DNA of 26,660 nt from assembly GCA_017964325.1 (NCBI GenBank), contig JAGCSE010000070.1, positions 1 through 26,660 on the forward strand. The letters are read 5' to 3'. The notes under the pieces are model-generated. The model made no database searches. It saw only the letters and a program-made list of their open reading frames with translations, and was not told the DNA's origin. This document shows positions 6,868 through 13,957 of this stretch, piece after piece. The DNA is from Victivallales bacterium (GTDB lineage: Bacteria; Verrucomicrobiota; Lentisphaeria; Oligosphaerales; Oligosphaeraceae). The translations under genes were made by a program, and so were the position numbers. How positions within the stretch are numbered: position 1 is the first letter of the stretch; each line of letters starts with the position of its first letter.

Positions 6868-9141
6868 ATGGAAAAGAACCGAAGACAAAGAATTCTGATA
6901 CTGATTTTGCTCTTTCTTGTGCTTCTGGGGGTTGGGGTGTCAGTCGCTTATTATATTGTGAGGGCACGGGAGAATGTTACGGCCATGCAGAATGCCCTTA
7001 ATGCCTATGAGAACAAGGATTTTGACAAAGCTATAGAGCTCTTCAACAAGGTTCTATCGAAGGATGCGGACAACGAGGCGGCAGTTACCAAACTAGCGGA
7101 AATATATTGTGCTATTGGAAACTGGCCCAAAAGTTCTGCATATTGGATGCAGGCCTGCCGCTTGAACAATCTGAACAATGATTATGAACGGAATTTTGTC
7201 AATATGGCCATGCGGGCGAGATCCTTTGCCAGAGTGGCATCCCTTTATACTGACAGCAGACATAAAAATCTTGATCTTGATGAACAGCTTGTTCTTGATT
7301 TCTGCCAACTGATGTCCAATGAGCCTCAAAAAGGCATTGAACTTTGGAATAAAATTATCCAGGAAAATCCCAAAGCGCTTGAAAGACCATATGGGAAATT
7401 GATCAAGGTAACGCATTTTGCAGCGGATCAGACATTTGAGTGGGTTTTTAAAGAGCTGGGTGAACTTGCATCTTCAGAGGACGCGAACATTGCTCAGGAG
7501 GCAATAATAGCGCGAGCAAATCTTAACAGGAGGCTTCGTCAGTATGCAAGCGAACTAGAGGATCTTACGAAACTTGCAGATATCAATTTCTTTGTCGGCG
7601 CGCCAATGCTCGGTGAGTTCTACAGCAACCATTTAAAGTTTGTGGAAGCCATTGATGTATTTGAAAAATACAATCAAAAGTATGTCAATAGCAATATAGC
7701 GATAATCTTGAGCGAGCTGTTGCTCTTCACCAATCAGAATGAGAAACTTGAAAAACTAACCAAAGATTGGAAGCGTCTGTCAGGAAAGAACAACATTATG
7801 ACGGCATATTACCTTGAGTCAGTTTATGCACTTGCCAAGAAAGATTTCAATGCCCTAGCCAAAGCCTACAAACCAGTGCAAACGCAAGGTCAAGTGAACA
7901 CGGTTCTAGCTGCGTTTATTTCAATACTGGTTGATGTCCATAACAATGACACCATCAGCCTTGAGAAGGATCTGCTCCACTTCCAAAACTTTCCCCCGTT
8001 CTTAGACTTTCGCACCAAAATACATACGCTTGTCGTGCTCTACCTTCAAGATAGGATAAAGGCTGGAGTGCCTGCAAAGGAATTAATCAGTCTTGCTGAC
8101 GCCCTTCTCAATGCAAAGCTAACTGATGATCCCACCGCCATGCCGATACTTGTCAGCCTAATTGGCAAACTCCAGAATTTCTCATTGACGGACTGGGAGC
8201 TAGAGTCGAACATGAAATTGCTTCCAAACGATCCAACTTACCTGGAAGTGGCTGTTGTTTTCAACTACACAAGGAAAAACATAGCGGAGGCAATCAAATA
8301 TCTTAATCAACTTGAGAAGATAGAGAAAAATGGAATTTCTCTTAACATGAAGAAGCTTGCAGTCGATTTATATATCGCTCAAGGAAACCTTGACGAGGCC
8401 GCCGCAAGATTCATGCAGGTTCTTGATTCTGAAAGAACTATCAGTTCTTTCTCAAAATTCTTCCTGTTCTGCTTTGGCAATAAACGCAAGGACGATATTA
8501 AGAAGCTTGCCGAAAAGACAGGAGACGACAAAGAACTAGAGCCAGTAAAGCTTTTCTGCAAGGCAGGGCTTGAACTGTTGGATGGTTCCAAGGATGCTGC
8601 GCTTGATATGATTGAAAAAATAGACACGGATGATGACGACTTGCTTTGTTTTGCCGGAGTGGAATTGGATGCCAACGGACGAAAAGACAAGGCTGTTGAA
8701 AAGTTCGAAAAGGTTTCACAGAACTTTGCAGGATATCCTCAGGTGCTTATGAAATTGTCCAGTTTGTATATGGATAAAGGCGATAATGCCAAGGCAAAAT
8801 CGTTTGCTGAAAAGGCATTAAGACTTGTGCCTGATGCAGGAATGCCCAAAAAGATTCTCGCTTCGTGCTTCCACACCGAAGGCAATTGGCAGCAAGCTCT
8901 TGATTATTCCGAACCCGCGCTCTGGGAGAAAAACGGAGATGTTGATTTGAAAAAAATCTGGATTTGGGCTATGGAGAAGAACATTGCTTTTGAATTTGAC
9001 GCAAAACGCTATCCTTCTTCAATGAATCTCTGCAATGCGCTCTTAAAATATGACAAAGCCAACGAGGTGGCGACAGATTATTCGGCGAAGCTTAAAAGTG
9101 TGATGCCGCCACAAGAAGAAGACAAGCCGGAGGCAGAATGA
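6868..9141 (+). CDS. Membrane-anchored TPR protein, first gene of the exosortase operon
   Basis: This 757-residue protein has a basic N-terminus (MEKNRRQR) and one membrane segment (about residues 9-31). A long helical region with tetratricopeptide-type repeats follows, clear at about 37-95 (ALNAYENKDFDKAIELFNKVL, then a W-P-K-S-S helix) and again at 600-690. It ends in an acidic tail. TPR proteins such as PrsT accompany exosortases in PEP-CTERM systems, where they are thought to help substrate handling or export; assigning that role here rests on the operon. The ATG at 6868 is chosen for AAAGGAG five bases upstream; TTG at 6847 and GTG at 6862 are weaker options. Its stop overlaps the exosortase start (ATGA at 9138-9141), indicating coupled translation. 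Confidence 0.85.
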   Translation: MEKNRRQRILILILLFLVLLGVGVSVAYYIVRARENVTAMQNALNAYENKDFDKAIELFNKVLSKDADNEAAVTKLAEIYCAIGNWPKSSAYWMQACRLNNLNNDYERNFVNMAMRARSFARVASLYTDSRHKNLDLDEQLVLDFCQLMSNEPQKGIELWNKIIQENPKALERPYGKLIKVTHFAADQTFEWVFKELGELASSEDANIAQEAIIARANLNRRLRQYASELEDLTKLADINFFVGAPMLGEFYSNHLKFVEAIDVFEKYNQKYVNSNIAIILSELLLFTNQNEKLEKLTKDWKRLSGKNNIMTAYYLESVYALAKKDFNALAKAYKPVQTQGQVNTVLAAFISILVDVHNNDTISLEKDLLHFQNFPPFLDFRTKIHTLVVLYLQDRIKAGVPAKELISLADALLNAKLTDDPTAMPILVSLIGKLQNFSLTDWELESNMKLLPNDPTYLEVAVVFNYTRKNIAEAIKYLNQLEKIEKNGISLNMKKLAVDLYIAQGNLDEAAARFMQVLDSERTISSFSKFFLFCFGNKRKDDIKKLAEKTGDDKELEPVKLFCKAGLELLDGSKDAALDMIEKIDTDDDDLLCFAGVELDANGRKDKAVEKFEKVSQNFAGYPQVLMKLSSLYMDKGDNAKAKSFAEKALRLVPDAGMPKKILASCFHTEGNWQQALDYSEPALWEKNGDVDLKKIWIWAMEKNIAFEFDAKRYPSSMNLCNALLKYDKANEVATDYSAKLKSVMPPQEEDKPEAE

Positions 9142-10010
9142 GTGTCTCCATGCCAGTCTCTGCGAGATTGAGGTTTAGCATTGCGACTTATATTGCGCTT
9201 GCTATTGCCTTCACATTCTCGCTGCGCACGACTTGGAATGAAATCTTCTCGCGCGAATGGGAAACGCCTGTCGTTTTTTTCATTCTTGGGTTATGGCTCT
9301 CATACGACGTATGCCACAAGATATATGTCCGCCCTTCTGGACCGCGTGGCGTACAAGATTCAGTCGCCGCATGGAGCGTGCTGATTCTGTTTTTTCTAAT
9401 GGCGCTTGCACCATTGAACATCGACGTCACCTGGTGCCAATGCTGGTGCCTATGGCTCTTATTGATAGCCCCGCTGTGGTTTTCATCAGGGCACAGAGTG
9501 ACATTGTTTGCAACGATACCGCTTTTCGTATTCTGTGTATTGATTCCAATGCACAACGAGATATTGCTTGCGGTTAGTCATCCTCTAAGGATGATTGCGA
9601 CCGCAACCTCTGGATTGATTCTAAAGTTGTTTGGATTCAATGTTTCAACCACGTTGACTGTACTGAAACTGAAAAACGTGGATTTGGCTGTGACGGACGC
9701 ATGCAGCGGCATACAGCAGTTTGAAGCACTGCTTTTACTCGGTTACATCCTTGCCAAACACCAGCAGAAGCATCTCGTATGGCGCATCGTGCATTATTCA
9801 TTTTGCATACCTTCGGTCATATTGGCAAATACAATCAGGCTAGTTTTGGTAGTGATGCTGTTCCACTGGCCAGTTGGCGAAGCCGTACTGTACTCTGGCT
9901 GGCATGAAGGCCTAGGCTATTTCCAAGTACTGTTAGCGGTAATGATAATGTGGGCCGCCGGTGCGCTCCTGACATACGCCAGCAAACCATTGAGAGAGAA
10001 GGAAAAATGA
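9138..10010 (+). CDS. Exosortase (transpeptidase-like sorting enzyme)
   Basis: This 290-residue polytopic inner-membrane protein has about eight hydrophobic segments. The three catalytic residues of the exosortase/archaeosortase family are in order and in their usual contexts: Cys189 in TDACSGIQQ, Arg234 in NTIRL, and His256 in WHEGLGY. The cysteine attacks the sorting motif of C-terminally tagged proteins and releases or transfers them at the periplasmic face. The length matches exosortases without a fused EpsI domain, and such a domain is supplied by the next gene, which overlaps by four bases. The three proteins with GQPxPG tags encoded upstream are the obvious substrates. I cannot assign it to a named exosortase subtype. 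Confidence 0.93.
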   Translation: MSVSMPVSARLRFSIATYIALAIAFTFSLRTTWNEIFSREWETPVVFFILGLWLSYDVCHKIYVRPSGPRGVQDSVAAWSVLILFFLMALAPLNIDVTWCQCWCLWLLLIAPLWFSSGHRVTLFATIPLFVFCVLIPMHNEILLAVSHPLRMIATATSGLILKLFGFNVSTTLTVLKLKNVDLAVTDACSGIQQFEALLLLGYILAKHQQKHLVWRIVHYSFCIPSVILANTIRLVLVVMLFHWPVGEAVLYSGWHEGLGYFQVLLAVMIMWAAGALLTYASKPLREKEK

Positions 10011-11101
10011 AGGATAAAAAATTTCTTCTTTATATCTTTGCATTTCTTGGTTGCATTCCGCTTGTGTTGTGCGTGCCATACATTCTTAACGCATGGCGTT
10101 TTTCCCCAATGGACAAGCGAGATTTTGTATTCGCCATAGCCTTCTTGCTGTCTGCACTAGTAGCCCTTGTCTTTACAGGACATTCAACGCCTGTCTTCCA
10201 AAAGCGAATACTCCTTGCAGATATTTGTTTTCTATGCGGATATGTTTTTTGTCGTGTAATAAGCTTAAATTCAGGAGCGGTTATATGCGCGATAATGTTC
10301 TGGTGGGTTCACATTTGGATGCTGCGCGGAATCAGGCTCGCTTTCAATCTCCTGCCCTCGTTTATTATACTTCTTCTATCAGTCGTAAGCAGCGTTTACT
10401 GGATGTGCGTTTTTTGGGGGATTACTCCGACAACTGCATTCTGGTTAAAGATTTTTGTAATGGTTCTTCTTCTAGTTTCTGAAATTCTTATACTGCGCTA
10501 CGCTTGGCTACCCAAAATAGGCATCATTATATTCAGCATGGGAATGACCGCTGCCACGGCAGTAATGTTCATGCTTGGAAATATAACGAAAACCTATGCA
10601 TCCTGCAAGGTGGCTTTCCAGCCAGTGGTGGGAAAATACATGGGTATAGAAATGGACAAGAACAAGAGTTTTGAGCGCTTCTTCAAGTATAGCGAAGCGC
10701 ATCATTACAAATACTCAATGGATACTGCTGATTTCACGTTGTTGACCGTAGATTGTCATGATAATATACACGAGATACATCCAGCCTCTCATTGCCTAAG
10801 GTCATCAGGATGGGCAATTGAGTCCGAAAAATCAATTCAAATCACAATCGACGAAAAGATACTCAACGTCACTGAGGTCAAGGCATCACGGCATAACTCG
10901 AAAATACTCCTCTGGGTCTGGTATAGCAATCATAATATCTCGACAGGCAATTTCATTTGTTTCCGCCGTTTATGGAAGAACCGCGAAATGTGGTCGTCTT
11001 ATCAGCTTGGCATATTGGACAAACAAGATTTAGATGAGAGCCGAAGCCTACTTAAGGATATATTGACCACATTAATGGTAAAACAGTCTTCCCCTGAATG
11101 A
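10007..11101 (+). CDS. Exosortase-associated membrane protein with EpsI-like C-terminal domain
   Basis: The 364-residue protein has about six hydrophobic segments in the first 190 residues and a soluble C-terminal domain (about 195-364). That domain carries HPASHCLRSSGW at 258-269, which corresponds to the H-x-P...C-L...G-W signature of the EpsI/exosortase C-terminal domain (DUF3485 type). In other systems EpsI is either fused to the exosortase or encoded beside it. Here it is fused to its own membrane region, so the exosortase and EpsI functions form two membrane proteins. The start is set by the ATGA overlap with the exosortase gene; an upstream in-frame extension to 9950 would lie inside the exosortase and is unlikely. 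It is the last gene of the operon. Confidence 0.82.
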   Translation: MKDKKFLLYIFAFLGCIPLVLCVPYILNAWRFSPMDKRDFVFAIAFLLSALVALVFTGHSTPVFQKRILLADICFLCGYVFCRVISLNSGAVICAIMFWWVHIWMLRGIRLAFNLLPSFIILLLSVVSSVYWMCVFWGITPTTAFWLKIFVMVLLLVSEILILRYAWLPKIGIIIFSMGMTAATAVMFMLGNITKTYASCKVAFQPVVGKYMGIEMDKNKSFERFFKYSEAHHYKYSMDTADFTLLTVDCHDNIHEIHPASHCLRSSGWAIESEKSIQITIDEKILNVTEVKASRHNSKILLWVWYSNHNISTGNFICFRRLWKNREMWSSYQLGILDKQDLDESRSLLKDILTTLMVKQSSPE

Positions 11102-11445
11102 TAGCTTTTAGTTCCACGAAGAGAGGGGCGTACTCTGTGCGACCGTTTGCGCCACGCACAAACTCAGCCCTATCATTCATTTTCTTGTTTTTCGTAAAGA
11201 AATCCCCCCACCGCAAAGCGGATGAAAAACGCCGAGTTGCCGGAGACCAATCCAATTCACGGAACTATAAGATAAAGCAAATACAAAATACTTCGAAGCC
11301 AAGCCTACGGCAACGAGGCAACCTGTTTAATCTGTGTTGTCAGTGTTTCTAAGATATTGAAAATTCATGCCTTTTGTGGTTCCCAATCAGCAAATTGGTT
11401 GCGGCTTGATCGCTCTATGCGTTTTGTACCTTTCGTAGTTCCTCA
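11102..11445. other. Convergent gene-free stretch with a degenerate direct repeat
   Basis: This lies between the end of the exosortase operon and the end of the minus-strand hydrolase. It holds an imperfect direct repeat (11370-11398 and 11429-11456) whose second copy overlaps the hydrolase stop, a weak hairpin CCAAT/ATTGG (11383-11398), and an AATCTGTGT-type string near 11330 that recurs near 12250. No coding region is supported. Confidence 0.5.
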
Positions 11446-12213
11446 TCAACAATTGGGAGGCAGCGCTTTGAGAAATTTCAAGATGGCCTCCTCCAGTTCG
11501 GGAACAAGCCGATGAGGAGTGATCCCCAACCGCCAGATTCGGTGTCCAGTTCCAATACCATCATATTCGTAAAACATCGTCTGGCATTCCATGGAACAGG
11601 CCTTTTCCAAGAAAAGACGTGGACTTTCAATGGGCACGACGTCATCCAAGCGGGAATGTGAAATGAAAACTGATGGAGACGCAGGCGAAAGAAGGCGGGC
11701 AGGATCGATATCAGCCAGATCGTTATGTGTCGCAGGATGCCCAAAGAGCAACCGATACCGTTCGGGATGGGTCACTATATCAGGATAGGGAATGGCGATG
11801 GGGCTGATGGCAATGATGCCAGCCACGCATTCTGGCGGCAGGGATAGTCCAGTAAACAGGGCAAGATGACCTCCGGAGGAGGCACCAACCACCAGCAGTC
11901 GTTTTGGGGTGGCATGACCTACCAAGGCACGGATGTTGTCCAAAAGGTATCGTGCGGCGGTCTGGCAATCTTCTGCGCAGGCAGGCCAAACTGCGTTCCT
12001 GCTGAGCCGATAATTGGCATTTAGCACGGGATAACCGTTTTCTGCAAGGAATTCAGCAATGCCAATGACATCCTGTTTGTCCATGGACGCCCAACCGCCT
12101 CCATGCAGCAGAAGAACAGGAAATTTGTCATTTTGAATTTCATCGGGAAGAAGCAAATCTGCTTCCCCTGCCCCGTTCGGCAGTTCGGCATAGGTTAATG
12201 AAAGTTTTTTCAT
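11446..12213 (-). CDS. Alpha/beta-hydrolase, carboxylesterase of the HGG type
   Basis: The 255-residue cytoplasmic hydrolase belongs to the esterase/lipase branch with an oxyanion HGGGW motif (37-41). The nucleophile elbow is G-A-S-S-G at 110-114 with Ser112, the acid is Asp190 in SRLDD, and the histidine is His224 in GTGHRIW. The triad is complete and the length is usual for small BD-FAE or hormone-sensitive-lipase-like esterases, which deacylate sugars or small esters. There is no signal peptide, so an imported substrate is likely. The ATG at 12213 has no evident Shine-Dalgarno. The gene runs against the flanking plus-strand genes and stands alone. The precise ester cannot be deduced. Confidence 0.88.
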   Translation of the reverse strand: MKKLSLTYAELPNGAGEADLLLPDEIQNDKFPVLLLHGGGWASMDKQDVIGIAEFLAENGYPVLNANYRLSRNAVWPACAEDCQTAARYLLDNIRALVGHATPKRLLVVGASSGGHLALFTGLSLPPECVAGIIAISPIAIPYPDIVTHPERYRLLFGHPATHNDLADIDPARLLSPASPSVFISHSRLDDVVPIESPRLFLEKACSMECQTMFYEYDGIGTGHRIWRLGITPHRLVPELEEAILKFLKALPPNC

Positions 12214-12643
12214 GGTGTCAGCTGTAAAGCGTTCTGTAAAAAATCTGTGTAATCTGTACTACTATCGTTCATTCTTTTGTTTTTACAACAACTTCACCCT
12301 GTCTCATTGTCTAACGTCTTGTCATCTATCGTCTCAGCTCGTCTCACGTCTCTCGTCTCACGTCCCACAAAAGCAATCAACGATTGCTTTTCCCTCCCCC
12401 CTGTAGGAGGGTGTAATGACGTCGCCATTACACGTTTTGACATGAGACGAGAAACGTAAGATTACAAGACAAAAAGACCCAATTGATTATTTGACTGCAG
12501 TTGCGGAAACCATATCTTGCAGTATGTCGTCTGATGCAATCAGGCAATACCAGAAAAAAGCCCAAGAAATATTTGAAAATCTGCGTTCGCGTTATAGATT
12601 TCAATGATCATCTTGATACATCTTGATACATCACTGAACTGAA
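12214..12643. other. Divergent intergenic region with nested inverted repeats and a possible gene remnant
   Basis: This is the divergent spacer between the hydrolase and the PHP-domain gene. It contains a GTCTC-rich large inverted repeat (listed separately), then an open frame at 12446-12607 encoding 53 residues that read like genuine helical protein but lack a convincing start, and a tandem CTTGATACAT duplication at 12611-12630. Confidence 0.5.
12316..12470. repeat. Large imperfect inverted repeat enclosing three back-to-back hairpins
   Basis: The left arm (12316-12350, with a second partial copy ending at 12364) is rich in GTCTC and is nearly complementary to the right arm (12439-12470). 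Over 12346-12364 versus 12439-12457, 17 of 19 positions pair. Between the arms lie three adjacent hairpins: AAAAGCAATC/GATTGCTTTT (12369-12391, perfect, loop AAC), CCCTCC/GGAGGG (12392-12411), and GTGTAATG/CATTACAC (12411-12433, perfect). The arrangement looks like a compact folded element, not a simple terminator. Confidence 0.6.
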
Positions 12644-13726
12644 ATGAATATGAAGGTTAACATGAATCACGTTGCAACAGAAAACGAGAAGCAACAGCTT
12701 GAAGCCGCTTACAAGGGAAGAAAGGTTTTTCACGGCGAGCTGCATGATCACTCCAATTCAGGCGGCACCAGCGATGGCCACTGCACGCTGGATGTCTGGA
12801 AAAAAGAAATGGCGGAACTGAAGATGGATTTTGCCGCCATTCTGGATCATCGTCAGGTGCGGCACATGTATCTGCCGGAATGGGATGATACGCTATTCAT
12901 TTGCGGAACGGAACCCGGAACGTCGATCACGGACAGCCATGCCAGCAAGAAGAGTCTCCACTACAACATGCTTTTTCCAAACTCCGCGGCATTGGAGAAA
13001 GTCTTGGCGGCTTTTCCGGAATATAATTTCGAGGGTGGGCCGGAAGGACATTTCAAGTATCCGCCCTTTACACGTGAGCGCTTCGGCGAATTGATGGATG
13101 CGGTACGTGACAACGGCGGTTTCTTTGTGATTCCCCATCCCAGGCAGATCATGGAGACAGAGGATGTCATGGACTTCTGGTATCGGGATCATTCCGGCAT
13201 AGAAGTGTTCTACATGGATCTGGACGACAAGGCGTCACTGGACAATTATCCGGTCTGGGAAGAACTGCTTCAGCGCGGTAAAAAGGTATGGGTCTGCGCT
13301 GGCGGCGATAAACACGAGCATCCGAAAACAGGGGCGCTGACAACGATTTATGCCGAAGAGCAACGTGGATCCGCCTATATTCCGCATTTGCGGTGTGGTG
13401 ATTTCACAAGCGGCAATGCAGGAATTCGGATGGTTCTCGGAGATATGCTGATGGGAGGCGAAACGCCGTTCGTCAAAGACGAAAAACTGCTTCTCGCCAT
13501 TGGAGATTTCCATGAAAGCGTCTGCTTTGCCGGACATGAATACAGCATGATGTTGTTGGATGACAAAGGAGTTGTCTTCAAAAGCGCAGTCTCGCCGGAT
13601 GCCATGCAGTATTTCTCCTTCCCCGTCTCCGAAACGGCACGCTGGATGCGGGCGGAAATCTTCGATGAAACCCGCAAGCTGCGCATTGCCATCGGGAATC
13701 CAATCTGGAACAGTCGCCTCCCGTAA
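12644..13726 (+). CDS. PHP-domain metallohydrolase
   Basis: The 360-residue protein shows the polymerase-and-histidinol-phosphatase (PHP) metal-site pattern. The first motif is H-x-H in GELHDHS (His34, His36), followed by TSDGH. Others are DH at 68-69 (AAILDH), a glutamate in GTEPG (Glu90), His107, HP in FVIPHP (His165), and DKH in GGDKHEH (Asp222, His224). PHP proteins are usually phosphoesterases with two or three metals. The C-terminal third (about 260-360) is beta-rich, an accessory domain I cannot name. ATGs at 12644, 12650 and 12662 are all possible; 12662 has AAGG a few bases before it. There is no signal peptide, so it acts in the cytoplasm. Neighbours give no pathway. Confidence 0.82.
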   Translation: MNMKVNMNHVATENEKQQLEAAYKGRKVFHGELHDHSNSGGTSDGHCTLDVWKKEMAELKMDFAAILDHRQVRHMYLPEWDDTLFICGTEPGTSITDSHASKKSLHYNMLFPNSAALEKVLAAFPEYNFEGGPEGHFKYPPFTRERFGELMDAVRDNGGFFVIPHPRQIMETEDVMDFWYRDHSGIEVFYMDLDDKASLDNYPVWEELLQRGKKVWVCAGGDKHEHPKTGALTTIYAEEQRGSAYIPHLRCGDFTSGNAGIRMVLGDMLMGGETPFVKDEKLLLAIGDFHESVCFAGHEYSMMLLDDKGVVFKSAVSPDAMQYFSFPVSETARWMRAEIFDETRKLRIAIGNPIWNSRLP

Positions 13727-13737
13727 GGTTGTCGTGA

Positions 13738-13784
13738 GGAGAGGACAAGACAATAGCGTAAAGCCTTTTCTCACAGTCCTCTCC
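13738..13784 (+). terminator. Inverted repeat after the PHP-domain gene
   Basis: GGAGAGGAC (13738-13746) and GTCCTCTCC (13776-13784) form a perfect 9-bp stem with a 29-base loop, starting 11 bases after the stop. There is no T-run, so terminator function is uncertain. Confidence 0.35.
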
Positions 13785-13957
13785 AATCCTCTTCCAACCA
13801 TGTTTTTCATTAAGCACTTATTAAAATAGGGAGTCTATGCAATGCCTGTCAACCTAGTACTTTATTGATTAAGGCAAATGATATGCTACCCTTTTGGGGA
13901 GGCTCTCTTAATAACGATTTTTCATCAAGAATATTATACAGACAAGGAATCAAAACC

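Noticed and set aside
12300..12365. GTCTC-rich stretch considered as a CRISPR-like or tandem repeat array
   Set aside because: The units are irregular in spacing and there are no uniform spacers. The stretch is better explained as one arm of the inverted repeat.
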